A stretch of DNA of 64,000 nt from Paenibacillus sambharensis (lineage in GTDB: Bacteria > Bacillota > Bacilli > Paenibacillales > Paenibacillaceae). The stretch covers positions 1-64,000 of the forward strand of contig NZ_QKRB01000055.1 in assembly GCF_003233845.1 (NCBI RefSeq), in the 5' to 3' direction. The notes under the pieces are model-generated. The model was not told the origin of the DNA. It was given only the letters and a program-made list of their open reading frames with translations, and did not search any database. Positions 44,710 through 52,945 of this stretch are shown here, piece by piece (the stretch's first letter is position 1; each line of letters starts with the position of its first letter). The position numbers and the translations under genes are program-made.

Positions 44710-46586
44710 CGTCTCTCTCCTCCACCATTGCTCTCTTCCAATACGACCGACATAACGGATGCCTGGCCTTTCTTGACGCCTTTAAAAGGAGCAAAGCTCC
44801 AGGAGCGAACCCGGTCGGGGTTCGTTATAATCATTGGCGTCGCAAGCGACTTGCACTGCTCTCTTACCGCCAGCAGATCGAAGCGAATCAGCAGCTGGCC
44901 GGGAACAACCTCATCCCCTACCTCGACATAGCTGCTGAAGCCTTCTCCCTGCAGCTGGGAGGTATCGATTCCGATGTGCAGCAGCACATCGAGTCCCTCC
45001 GGCGTCCGGATGCCGATCGCATGCTTGGTCGGATACAAGTTGATCACCTGTCCCTGAACCGGCGCCACGACCTCGCCGCGATCCGGCATGAAGGCCACGC
45101 CTTCACCAACCAGCTTGGCAGCAAAAATCTCATCCGGCACCTCGGTCAGCGGCATCATCCTGCCCTGCACAGGGGAACTGAACAGAACCCTGGCGAGGTC
45201 GCGCTTCAGCACCTTGACCATCTCTTCCCGAATCAGCTCCGAGAACGTGCCGAACACAACCTGGACATTGCCTCCGCCGAGCCGGATAACACCCGCCGCA
45301 CCAAGGCCGCGCAGCGCGTTGATATCAAGCTGCTTATCGCTTACCAGCTTCAGCCGAAGACGGGTAATACAGGCCTCCATCTGAATAATATTCTCTTTGC
45401 CGCCGATAGCCTGCAAAATAAGCGGCGCACGATAAGGAATATCACCTGCCCACTCATCAAGCTGCGAGCCTTCCTCACGGCCTGGCGTCGGGAGCCGGAA
45501 ACGGCGGATCGCCCAGCGGAACAGCACGTAGTAGAGCACACCGGCGGCCAGTCCAATCGGTATGAGCAGAAGGCCGTTCGTGGACAAATGAAGATTGATA
45601 ATATAATCAAACGCACCGCCCGAGAAGGAAAACCCGTGGCGGATGCCAAGCTCATACGTCACCCACATGACAACACCTGACAAGGCGGCATGCACGACAT
45701 ACAGGAACGGCGCCACAAACATAAAGGCAAACTCCACCGGTTCTGTCACTCCTGTCAAAAAGGATGACAAGGCGGCCGATAGGAACGTCCTGCGGATCTT
45801 CGGCTTTAAATCCTCGCGCGCCTCCTGAATGATGGCCAGTGCGATAGCCGGCAGAGCAAACATCATAATGGGATACATCCCGCCCATGTAGGCGCCTGCA
45901 GCCGGGTCGCCAGCGAAGAAACGCGGCAGATCACCGAATACGAGGGAGCCGGTTTCCGTCTCATAGCTGCCAATCTGGAACCAGAAAGCGTGACTGACAA
46001 GATGATGAAGTCCGAAAACAACAAGAATCCGGTACACAAAGCCGAATAAAAACACACCAAAGCCGCCTGCGGATTCCACGGATTGGCCAAGCAGCAGCAT
46101 CCCGTCCTGCACCGCCGGCGCAATTTGGATCATAATGATCGAGAAGGCAACCGACATAAAGCTGACGAACAAAGGCACAAACCTCGGTCCGCCAAAAAAC
46201 TGTATGTACTCAGGCAGCTTGAATTCCTTGAAGCGTTCGTAGCTGTACCCCGCCATTATGCCAATAAGGACGCCGATCAGCACGGTAGGCTGAATCTCAA
46301 GACCGCTATAGGAGCCCGTCACCGCCGTATAAATGAACATGCCTGACAAAGCAGCCATCCCGGCCGAGCCGGCATTGCCGGTCAGTCCCATAGCCACCCC
46401 TAGGGCAAACAGGAACGGCAGCACGTAGAAGATCATATCGCCGGATTGCGATAGATGCAGCGCCATGGATGCCATGCCCCATGATGCCCAGGGCAGCTGG
46501 CTCAGGCTGAGGAAAACCGCGGCAGCGGGGAGGGCAATCATAGGAAGCATGAGTGCTCTGCCGAACTGCTGCAAATTGCCGATCAA
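44706..46586 (-). CDS. PTS EIICBA permease, glucose/N-acetylglucosamine type
   Basis: A 626-residue three-domain permease. EIIC spans about 1-370 (SFLTGVTEPVEFAFMF). EIIB follows with phospho-Cys in QMEACITRLRLKL (about residue 405). EIIA is at the C-terminus (about 470-620) with phospho-His in LLHIGIDTSQL. It should import and phosphorylate glucose or GlcNAc; the domain order CBA is found in both subtypes and I cannot decide. A TTG start at 46586 follows GGGGGAGAGGG. Its promoter overlaps a cre-like site, implying CcpA control. It is coupled to ptsI. Confidence 0.9.
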   Translation of the reverse strand: MIGNLQQFGRALMLPMIALPAAAVFLSLSQLPWASWGMASMALHLSQSGDMIFYVLPFLFALGVAMGLTGNAGSAGMAALSGMFIYTAVTGSYSGLEIQPTVLIGVLIGIMAGYSYERFKEFKLPEYIQFFGGPRFVPLFVSFMSVAFSIIMIQIAPAVQDGMLLLGQSVESAGGFGVFLFGFVYRILVVFGLHHLVSHAFWFQIGSYETETGSLVFGDLPRFFAGDPAAGAYMGGMYPIMMFALPAIALAIIQEAREDLKPKIRRTFLSAALSSFLTGVTEPVEFAFMFVAPFLYVVHAALSGVVMWVTYELGIRHGFSFSGGAFDYIINLHLSTNGLLLIPIGLAAGVLYYVLFRWAIRRFRLPTPGREEGSQLDEWAGDIPYRAPLILQAIGGKENIIQMEACITRLRLKLVSDKQLDINALRGLGAAGVIRLGGGNVQVVFGTFSELIREEMVKVLKRDLARVLFSSPVQGRMMPLTEVPDEIFAAKLVGEGVAFMPDRGEVVAPVQGQVINLYPTKHAIGIRTPEGLDVLLHIGIDTSQLQGEGFSSYVEVGDEVVPGQLLIRFDLLAVREQCKSLATPMIITNPDRVRSWSFAPFKGVKKGQASVMSVVLEESNGGGERR

Positions 46587-46604
46587 CTACACCCTCTCCC
46601 CCCT

Positions 46605-46624
46605 AACCCAGCATATGCCGGGTT
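46605..46624. repeat. Palindrome in the ptsG leader
   Basis: AACCCAGCATATGCCGGGTT is a 20-base near-perfect palindrome with one mismatched pair. It lies between the promoter and the ribosome site of the EIICBA gene, so it may be a DNA operator or an RNA hairpin. It is not an obvious ribonucleic antiterminator of the SacT type. Confidence 0.5.
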
Positions 46625-46641
46625 GTTTACTGTCTATTACG

Positions 46642-46670
46642 ATGGTAAGCGTTCACACAGGGTTTGTCAA
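46642..46670 (-). promoter_or_regulatory. Promoter of the EIICBA gene with overlapping cre
   Basis: On the minus strand a perfect TTGACA (46670-46665) and TACCAT (46647-46642) are spaced by 17 bases. The cre-like sequence GGTAAGCGTTCACA (46644-46657, plus strand) fits TGWAANCGNTNWCA at 11 of 12 fixed positions and lies across the spacer and the -10. CcpA bound there should block RNA polymerase. Confidence 0.72.
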
Positions 46671-46727
46671 AAGAAATACGGCGGTACCGGTAGTGGCCCG
46701 CCGCATCGTAAAGAGGTTCCTGCTTAA

Positions 46728-47453
46728 CTAGAAACGGTTTTGAAAACCAGTGTTGGAGAAACCGCCGGTGAAGCCGCCTGTTTGGCCAAACTGGGATCCG
46801 GTTGTTTGTCCTGCTTGGTAGCCCAGATGCTGAATAACCGGACCATCCTGCTCACGAGCATTCGTTGCACGGTAGACTGGATTTTGCGGTGTCACCGCAC
46901 CCTGCGATTGCTGGAAGCCGCCGCCGAATTGGGATGATTGGTACGATTGGCCTGTACCTTGATTCTGGAACACCTGATTAACAGGACTGCGCGTCTCCTG
47001 GCCGGCTTGGAAGCCCAGCTGGGAGATCACAGGCTGCTGGCTGTTTGTATAGCTTTGCTGCTGGAACGAAGGAGTTTGCTGGCGGAATTGCTGTTGCTGT
47101 TGCTGTTGCTGGTGCTGCTGGTGTTGGCCAGCAGTCAGACCTGCGTGGCTCAGCACAGGGTTGGACTGGCCGAAGCTTGGCTGGTTGCTGCCAAAGTTCG
47201 ACTGGCCGGCAGTCAGACCCGTATGTGCGATTACAGGATTTTGGAATCCAGGGTTGAACTGTTGGGTTGCCTGACCGCTGAAGTTCTGCTGCTGCTGGTT
47301 TCCGCCTTGGAAACCAAACTGGGATGTTACCGGGTTTGAGATTGCCGAATTTCTCAGCTGTCCTTGATACTGGGATTGAACAAATCCAGCCGGCTGGTAT
47401 CTGTTCGTCTGGCCAAACGATTGGTTACCTTGGAACGAATTTTGCTGGTACAT
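46728..47453 (-). CDS. Glutamine-rich repeat protein (unknown)
   Basis: A 241-residue low-complexity protein that I do not recognise. It is rich in Gln, Asn, Gly, Ser and Phe, with runs of Gln (113-122) and no charged core. A motif near (N/Q)PVIxHxG(L/F/Y)xAGQ recurs five times, at about 40-53, 72-84, 98-110, 140-152 and 204-216. No signal peptide or membrane helix is visible. Aromatic residues spaced through Gln/Gly-rich sequence resemble prion-like or spore-coat-like proteins. CAAGGAGG lies before the ATG at 47453, supporting expression; a possible -10 (TACAAT) lies at 47530-47525. Confidence 0.75.
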   Translation of the reverse strand: MYQQNSFQGNQSFGQTNRYQPAGFVQSQYQGQLRNSAISNPVTSQFGFQGGNQQQQNFSGQATQQFNPGFQNPVIAHTGLTAGQSNFGSNQPSFGQSNPVLSHAGLTAGQHQQHQQQQQQQQFRQQTPSFQQQSYTNSQQPVISQLGFQAGQETRSPVNQVFQNQGTGQSYQSSQFGGGFQQSQGAVTPQNPVYRATNAREQDGPVIQHLGYQAGQTTGSQFGQTGGFTGGFSNTGFQNRF

Positions 47454-47557
47454 GCGGGAAAGCCTCCTTGAAGAGAGGAATAGTCTCCAATATCCGGTTG
47501 TCCCGGCAACTTGAAGCCTCTCTTATTGTAGGAGTTCATCGCACATTTTATCCAAAG

Positions 47558-47992
47558 CTAGGAACTGGATTTACCTTCCGGCAGCAAAATGGAGTCCTCC
47601 ACCTTGATACAGCGGTCCATCACAACATCCATTCCGGCACGGGCCGCTGTTTCTGCGACCTCATCACTGTAGATGCCAAGCTGCAGCCAGATCGACTTTG
47701 CGCCGATTGCAGCCGCTTCCTCGGCCACTGGCGGACAGTGCTCGCTTCTGCGGAATACATTCACCATATCAACAGGAAACGGAATGTCCGACAGCGACGG
47801 GTAACACGTTTCACCAAGTATGCGTTCGGCATTCGGGTTAACCGGCACAATCCGGTATCCCTTGGCCTGCATGGCTTTCGATACCATATGAGAGGTCCGT
47901 TCTGGGTTATCCGACAAGCCCACCACGGCAATCGTATCCGTTCGCTGCAGCAGCGCCTTAATCTCCTCGCGTGAAGGCATGACATAACTCAT
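47558..47992 (-). CDS. CoA-binding protein (CoA_binding_2 / YccU-like)
   Basis: A 144-residue Rossmann-fold protein (REEIKALLQRTDTIAVVGLSDNPERTSHMV, YRIVPVNPNAERILGETCYPSL, KSIWLQLGIYSDE). It binds CoA or a related nucleotide; the function is unknown. I chose the ATG at 47992, after AAAGGAGTG. It begins 35 bases after the aroA stop, so it may be cotranscribed with aroA. Confidence 0.85.
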   Translation of the reverse strand: MSYVMPSREEIKALLQRTDTIAVVGLSDNPERTSHMVSKAMQAKGYRIVPVNPNAERILGETCYPSLSDIPFPVDMVNVFRRSEHCPPVAEEAAAIGAKSIWLQLGIYSDEVAETAARAGMDVVMDRCIKVEDSILLPEGKSSS

Positions 47993-48027
47993 CAGATTCA
48001 CTCCTTTTCCTATTCAGCTGGTGTGCG

Positions 48028-49323
48028 TTAAGCTTCAATCCATTCTACGTTGGCCCCGAGCGCCTTCAGGTGATCGAAGTAGATCGGATAAGATTTGGCC
48101 ACGTGATGCGCGTCATGAATCCGGATCGGCGCCTTGGCACGCAGGCCGACTACGGTAAGCGCCATAATGACCCTGTGATCGTAATGGGCATCAATATCAA
48201 CACCGCCTTCAACGCCCTCCGGACGGCCGTGAACGATAATTTCACTCTGCCGCTCCTCCACACGGGCACCCGCCTTGCGCAGTTCAGCAAGATAATCGGT
48301 GATCCGGTCACATTCCTTGTAACGCAGGTTCTCTACATTATAGAATCGGGAAGTCCCTTCTGCAAAGACGGCCGCCGCCACCATGGCAAGTACGGCATCT
48401 GTAGCCGCGTCTCCGTCGAATTCCAGCGCTTTGAGCTTCCCGTTGCCCTTGACATTCACAACGCCGTTATCATGTGTTAACGGCACTTCCATCATGCGCA
48501 GGACATCAACAATCGCACGCTCTCCCTGCTTGCTCTTCTCCTCGAGACGGTGTATCGTCACATCCGATTCCGTAACCGCAGCTGCCGCCAGCACTGCGGC
48601 AGACCCCGGATAATCGCCCTGCACAGTGTAAGACTGCGCCTTATAGGTCTGGCCGCCTGGAATCCGGTAGTGCATCAGATCCTCACTTGCATGAATGACA
48701 ATACCGGCCTGCTCCAGCACCTCAAGCGTCTGCCCGACAACAACCTTGGACTTCAAATCATGCAGCACTTCGATTTCACTATCCTCCGCAAGCAGCGGAG
48801 TAAGGAACAAGAGCGAGCTCAGAAACTGTGAGCTTACGCTGCCCGACACCTTAATCTTGCCGCCCTTGGCTTGTCCGCCGCGAATCGTAATCGGCAGCTT
48901 GCCCTCTCTATGCTCCACTTCTACACCCATCTGCTGCAGAGCGTCGATCAGGTCATCATGCGGCCGCTTGCCAAGTGAATCGGGATAGACATTAATGAAC
49001 GTAACCTCAGGTGACAGAGCCGCAATGGACATCAAGAAACGAAGCACCGCTCCTGCATTGCCGACATTCAGCTCCTTAACATCCTTCGGCGCTCCGCCGA
49101 ACCCGGTAATAACGATTTTCTCTTCATCTTCCTCTACAACCGCTCCCAGGTCGCGGATGCAGCGGCGCATCGCATCACTGTCTTCACTGTGAGCCGGGTA
49201 ATAAATTGTGCTGGTTCCTTCGGCCAAAGCGGCAACAAGCAGATAGCGTGTCGTGTAATTCTTGGAGGAAAGGGCTTGAATTTCTCCGCTCAGCTTGGGG
49301 GTTGGGGTTACAAGTACGTCCAT
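48028..49323 (-). CDS. aroA: 3-phosphoshikimate 1-carboxyvinyltransferase (EPSP synthase)
   Basis: A 431-residue EPSP synthase. Motifs include LSSKNYTTRYLLVAAL, LNVGNAGAVLRFLM, LPITIRGGQAKGG and KECDRITDYLAELRKAG. It transfers enolpyruvate from PEP to shikimate-3-phosphate in the aromatic pathway. The start at 49323 follows GAAGGAGATG; the longer frame to 49365 has no site. aroK lies 57 bases upstream, so two shikimate genes are linked. KNYTTRYLL in place of the common KS..R pattern is a class II-like N-terminal variation that may affect glyphosate binding; I cannot confirm this. Confidence 0.93.
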   Translation of the reverse strand: MDVLVTPTPKLSGEIQALSSKNYTTRYLLVAALAEGTSTIYYPAHSEDSDAMRRCIRDLGAVVEEDEEKIVITGFGGAPKDVKELNVGNAGAVLRFLMSIAALSPEVTFINVYPDSLGKRPHDDLIDALQQMGVEVEHREGKLPITIRGGQAKGGKIKVSGSVSSQFLSSLLFLTPLLAEDSEIEVLHDLKSKVVVGQTLEVLEQAGIVIHASEDLMHYRIPGGQTYKAQSYTVQGDYPGSAAVLAAAAVTESDVTIHRLEEKSKQGERAIVDVLRMMEVPLTHDNGVVNVKGNGKLKALEFDGDAATDAVLAMVAAAVFAEGTSRFYNVENLRYKECDRITDYLAELRKAGARVEERQSEIIVHGRPEGVEGGVDIDAHYDHRVIMALTVVGLRAKAPIRIHDAHHVAKSYPIYFDHLKALGANVEWIEA

Positions 49324-49380
49324 TACGATCGCATCTCCTTCGATATCAACAAAATATATGTACACGTTACTCCGCTGGTA

Positions 49381-49914
49381 TTAACGGATGAATGAGTCCT
49401 TTGAAGCCGACCAGGCTTCCTGTATCCGATCCGCTACCTGCTCAGGGGTTAAAGCAGTCGTATCAATGATTAAGTGTGCAAAATCATAAGCACTGCGTCG
49501 CGATTCGAGCAGGCTTCTCACACGCTGCTCCACATCACCCTCAAGAAGCGGCCTTCCCCGGTCATGCCGTACGCGTGCTATTATATGCTCCGCATCAGCC
49601 TTCAAGGCAGCTACGAAGCCGTACTGCAGCATGACGGACCGGTTAGCCTCAGCCAGCACCGCTCCGCCTCCGGTTGCAATCACCGCCGGACTATTGTGCG
49701 TCATTGCAGAAGCCAGCACTTCCGATTCCACCTGCCGGAAATACGCTTCCCCTCTAGCTGCGAAAATATCGGCAATCGAGCGTCCTTCCCGGGCTGTGAC
49801 CGCCCCGTCCAAATCGATGGCCGGGAGACCGAGACGCTCCTCCAGAACCTTGGCAACCGTTGATTTGCCGGTACCCATAAAGCCGATCAGTACGATTTTG
49901 TCGGGTTTGTCCAT
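49381..49914 (-). CDS. aroK: Shikimate kinase
   Basis: A 177-residue kinase. The P-loop is GFMGTGKSTVAK, with the substrate Asp and Arg in LPAIDLDGAVTAREG and YFRQVESEVLA, the lid in RHDRGRPLL, and a C-terminal LIIDTTALTPEQVA. It phosphorylates shikimate, the step just before AroA, whose gene follows. The ATG at 49914 gives the expected length; the site upstream (GGTGGTGACAGG) is moderate and the ATG at 49950 adds unrelated residues. Confidence 0.92.
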   Translation of the reverse strand: MDKPDKIVLIGFMGTGKSTVAKVLEERLGLPAIDLDGAVTAREGRSIADIFAARGEAYFRQVESEVLASAMTHNSPAVIATGGGAVLAEANRSVMLQYGFVAALKADAEHIIARVRHDRGRPLLEGDVEQRVRSLLESRRSAYDFAHLIIDTTALTPEQVADRIQEAWSASKDSFIR

Positions 49915-50060
49915 CCTGTCACCACCGGTCCTAAGTATTCGCTTTATCATACCACAGCGGCAAAGCAGCGGGCAACGATCTGTTTTTTTATAAAACCGTG
50001 TATAAATTTCAGTTGTTTGCCGTATGGATGGTAATATCTTGTAAACCCGGAGTGAGTGCC

Positions 50061-50348
50061 ATGTCCCTTCCCATTGAGCATCCAGCAGACAAACGATTGC
50101 GTCAAATTCTAGACCCCGGTCATCCGCTGTGCAAGGAGGATGTCGTATGGGTGCTTGACTATATCAAAAAGAAAGTGGCTGACGGAGACCCGGTATTATC
50201 GGATCTTCCGCAGCCACAGTTATTGAAGACATTCAGCTATTTTGCCGAAGCCGCCATGCTTCTCATTCATCGCAGGCCAGGCGCCGAGCAGGAGATCAAC
50301 CGCCTCCGCAGCCAGTTAACCGAAACGGTTAAGGATATCCGGCATTAG
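50061..50348 (+). CDS. Small conserved hypothetical protein
   Basis: A 95-residue soluble helical protein ([55 protein letters not shown]) that I do not recognise. The ATG at 50061 follows GGAGTG by 6 bases; the open frame goes back to 49998. It is divergent from aroK and its stop codon shares bases with the convergent gndA stop, leaving no room for a terminator between them. Confidence 0.65.
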   Translation: MSLPIEHPADKRLRQILDPGHPLCKEDVVWVLDYIKKKVADGDPVLSDLPQPQLLKTFSYFAEAAMLLIHRRPGAEQEINRLRSQLTETVKDIRH

Positions 50349-51769
50349 CTGTTTGCGGAATCATCCATCCATTCGAAATGGAAGCTTCCCTCTTTGTCCA
50401 GACGCTTGAATGTATGTGCACCGAAATAGTCGCGCTGAGCCTGCAGCAGATTCGCTGGCAGACGCTCCGTACGGTAGCTGTCATAGTAGGCAAGCGCGCT
50501 TGTAAAGGCAGGCACCGGAATACCGTATGCAACAGCTGTTGACACAACTTCACGCCACGCGTTCTGGTAGTTCTCCACAATGTTCTGGAAGTAGGAATCC
50601 AGCAGCAGGTTGCGAAGCTCCGGATCCTTGTCATAGGCATCCTTGATGTTCTGCAGGAAGCGCGCACGGATGATACAGCCGCCACGGAAGATCATCGCGA
50701 TATCGCCGTAGCGCAGGTTCCAGCCGTATTCTTCGGAAGCGGCGCGCATCTGCGCGAAGCCCTGAGCGTACGAACAGATCTTGGAAGCGAACAGCGCTTT
50801 GCGGACGGATTCGATGAAGGCATTCTTGTCACCCGTATAAGCGGATGTTTCAGGCCCTTTCAGCAGCTTGCTTGCCGCTACACGCTCTTCCTTCATCGCG
50901 GATAGGAAACGGGAGAATACCGATTCCGTAATAATGGACAGCGGAACACCAAGATCCAGCGAGCTCTGGCTTGTCCACTTGCCTGTACCCTTCTGGCCGG
51001 CCGAGTCAAGAATAACGTCAACCATCGGCTTGCCTGTCTCCGGGTCATACTTGGAGAAGATATCAGCTGTGATTTCGATCAGGTAGCTGTCCAGCTCGCC
51101 TTTGTTCCACTCGCTGAAAATATTGTGCAGGTCTTCAGTCGATACGCCAAGCACCGACTTCAGCAGGTGATACGCTTCGCAGATCAGCTGCATGTCGCCG
51201 TATTCAATTCCGTTGTGAACCATCTTAACATAGTGACCGGCACCGTCCGGACCGATATACGTACAGCAAGCATCGTCGCCAACCTTGGCGGAAATCGCTG
51301 TAAGAATCGGTTCAACCAGCTTGTAAGCCGATTCCTGTCCGCCCGGCATGATGGACGGGCCCTTCAGCGCGCCTTCCTCGCCGCCGGATACACCGGTTCC
51401 GATGAAGCGGAAGCCTTTCGCCTCAAGCTCCTTGCTTCTGCGCTGTGTGTCAGGGAAGTATGCGTTGCCGCCATCAATGATGATATCGCCTTCGTCAAGA
51501 AGCGGAACAAGGGCGTCAATGGTTGCATCCGTGCCTGCGCCAGCTTGTACCATGATAAGAATTTTGCGCGGCGTCTCAAGGGATTCCACGAATTCCTCGA
51601 TCGTATATGTAGGGTGAAGATTCTTGCCCGCTGCTTCCTTCATCACATCATCTGTCTTCTCCCGAGAACGGTTGAAGATTGATACTGTGAAACCTCTGCT
51701 TTCGATATTGAGCGCCAGATTCCGGCCCATAACGGCCATACCGATGACACCGATTTGCTGTTTCGCCAT
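50345..51769 (-). CDS. gndA: 6-phosphogluconate dehydrogenase (decarboxylating)
   Basis: A 474-residue enzyme. The NADP fold begins with [23 protein letters not shown]; Arg after the second strand (FNRSREKTD) suggests NADP rather than NAD. Catalytic Lys and Glu sit in [22 protein letters not shown] (about 180-200), and the C-terminal lid includes the [11 protein letters not shown] segment. It oxidises 6-phosphogluconate to ribulose-5-phosphate in the pentose phosphate pathway. I chose the ATG at 51769; the frame upstream to 51799 is poorly supported. A promoter lies near 51861-51889. Confidence 0.93.
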   Translation of the reverse strand: MAKQQIGVIGMAVMGRNLALNIESRGFTVSIFNRSREKTDDVMKEAAGKNLHPTYTIEEFVESLETPRKILIMVQAGAGTDATIDALVPLLDEGDIIIDGGNAYFPDTQRRSKELEAKGFRFIGTGVSGGEEGALKGPSIMPGGQESAYKLVEPILTAISAKVGDDACCTYIGPDGAGHYVKMVHNGIEYGDMQLICEAYHLLKSVLGVSTEDLHNIFSEWNKGELDSYLIEITADIFSKYDPETGKPMVDVILDSAGQKGTGKWTSQSSLDLGVPLSIITESVFSRFLSAMKEERVAASKLLKGPETSAYTGDKNAFIESVRKALFASKICSYAQGFAQMRAASEEYGWNLRYGDIAMIFRGGCIIRARFLQNIKDAYDKDPELRNLLLDSYFQNIVENYQNAWREVVSTAVAYGIPVPAFTSALAYYDSYRTERLPANLLQAQRDYFGAHTFKRLDKEGSFHFEWMDDSANS

Positions 51770-51860
51770 GTCGTTTCTTCCATCCTTTTTTAGAATCATT
51801 ATTTTTTACAATAACCCCATTTTACTCTTTTTGAGGGCAGATGAAAACCGTTATTCGCTT

Positions 51861-51889
51861 TTTTTATCAGAAATTTTCCGACTTATCAA
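51861..51889 (-). promoter_or_regulatory. Probable promoter of gndA
   Basis: On the minus strand TTGATA (51889-51884) and TAAAAA (51866-51861) are separated by 17 bases, about 95 bases before the gndA start. Confidence 0.5.
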
Positions 51890-51941
51890 CGCGGAATAGA
51901 AAACAATCTTTATTTACCCTGGTTACGCCGCCATGAATCAT
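51867..51941 (-). CDS. Possible small ORF, 24 residues
   Basis: A GGAGGAAAAT site precedes an ATG (51941) that opens a frame of 24 codons (MIHGGVTRVNKDCFLFRVDK and four more). An in-frame ATG at 51977 would give 36 residues. It ends just before the proposed gndA -10. It may be a leader peptide or chance. The rest of the 338-base gap between gndA and the next gene holds a terminator and nothing else I can support. Confidence 0.25.
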   Translation of the reverse strand: MIHGGVTRVNKDCFLFRVDKSENF

Positions 51942-52029
51942 ATTTTCCTCCGTCCCCTTTTTTACTCTTCCCTTCATGCTGCTTTCTAACCTGTCCCTTC
52001 CCTTTCTTATTTCCTGCGACAAAAAGTTA

Positions 52030-52084
52030 AAAGCCGCCTGTGGGTCCCCGGCCCATAGCTGGGCCGCAGTCACGCCGGCGGCTG
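52030..52084 (-). terminator. Terminator after the 52108-52704 gene
   Basis: On the minus strand AGCCGCC and GGCGGCT pair as the outer stem, with an inner GCGGCCCAGCTATGGGCCG hairpin, followed by TTTAACTTTTT. It lies 24 bases past the stop codon. Confidence 0.78.
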
Positions 52085-52107
52085 GCAAAATTAATTATCA
52101 TAGCTGC

Positions 52108-52704
52108 TCAAATCTCCAGCTGGAGCATTTCGCAGCGAAGTCGCGACAGCTTCTCCTTGATTTGCTCCGCATCCTCAAGGCGACCCTCCTGAACAGCCTC
52201 ATGCAGGGAAGCCAGCTCATAATCCAGCTCAATCAGCACGACAGGGATCCGCTCCTCCGCCCGCTTGGATTGGAATGCCTTGATCATTTCCTCTGTCGTG
52301 ATCAATGTCTTCTTCTGATAGATGATTCTGTGTTCCATACCGGACACCTCCACTAATCGAATGATTTCGCCAAACATAATGCTTTCTATGACAATCTGCC
52401 TGTCTTTCATCCGCTTCACAACCGCATGGCCGCGTGCGTCATTAATCAGCTTCTCAAGCAGAGCAGACAGCTTCTCATCTTTTATAATGTAGTCGCCGAT
52501 CATTTTGAAGCGGTCATGGATCCTCTCAAATCGAAGCTTCACAAGCTTGCGTCCTGTTCGAATCGATACGAAGAACTGGGTATCATTTTCACTCCAGTAC
52601 AGCGAATACCCCGCCTGGATAAGATCCTTGACCAGATGATGAATTTGCCGTCTGTCAAATCGTATCTCCAAATTGCAATATTCAACCTCATAGCTTTTGT
52701 TCAC
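52108..52704 (-). CDS. Conserved hypothetical protein with UVR-like tail
   Basis: A 198-residue soluble protein that I do not recognise. The first 100 residues look like an alpha/beta domain (YCNLEIRFDRRQIHHLVKDLIQAGYSLYW, VSIRTGRKLVKLRFERIHDRF). The C-terminus (LASLHEAVQEGRLEDAEQIKEKLSRLR) resembles the UVR helical hairpin of UvrB, UvrC and McsA, a protein-binding element. A GTG start at 52704 follows AGGGGAGGA. Its promoter and terminator are clear, so it is a real, separately expressed gene. Confidence 0.75.
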   Translation of the reverse strand: MNKSYEVEYCNLEIRFDRRQIHHLVKDLIQAGYSLYWSENDTQFFVSIRTGRKLVKLRFERIHDRFKMIGDYIIKDEKLSALLEKLINDARGHAVVKRMKDRQIVIESIMFGEIIRLVEVSGMEHRIIYQKKTLITTEEMIKAFQSKRAEERIPVVLIELDYELASLHEAVQEGRLEDAEQIKEKLSRLRCEMLQLEI

Positions 52705-52766
52705 GGCAATTCCTCCCCTAAAGTGGACGATTTGACGAAATGTTCTGACAATTTGCTTTTACTTTT

Positions 52767-52795
52767 ATCTTATACTTCACTTTATGATCTGGCAA
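52767..52795 (-). promoter_or_regulatory. Probable promoter of the 52108-52704 gene
   Basis: On the minus strand TTGCCA (52795-52790) and TAAGAT (52772-52767) are separated by 17 bases, about 63 bases before the GTG start. Confidence 0.65.
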
Positions 52796-52850
52796 CTTGG
52801 TTTATTGACTATTTTTTAACCCGAAAGGCCGTTGTCCTACCAGAAAAGTG

Positions 52851-52896
52851 CAAAAAAGGGATTGCTCCGTCCTCAAGACGGGAGTCAATCCCTTAT
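52851..52896 (-). terminator. Terminator after the ABC exporter operon
   Basis: On the minus strand AAGGGATTGACTCCCGTC pairs with GACGGAGCAATCCCTT (one bulge), followed by six T. It lies 50 bases past the last permease gene. Confidence 0.82.
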
Positions 52897-52945
52897 ACGC
52901 CGGCATAACCGCTGTCTGCAGCAGGCCTGTTCAAACCAGTGATTA

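Noticed and set aside
46938-47339. Leu-rich plus-strand frame opposite the Gln-rich gene
   Set aside because: Runs of Leu and Val arise because CAG/CAA codons read as CTG/TTG on the other strand. The minus-strand gene has the ribosome site and motif repeats.
47471-47524. AAGAGAGG / CCTCTCTT inverted repeat before the Gln-rich gene
   Set aside because: The arms are 38 bases apart and the distal one overlaps the likely transcription start, so neither a leader hairpin nor a convincing operator results.
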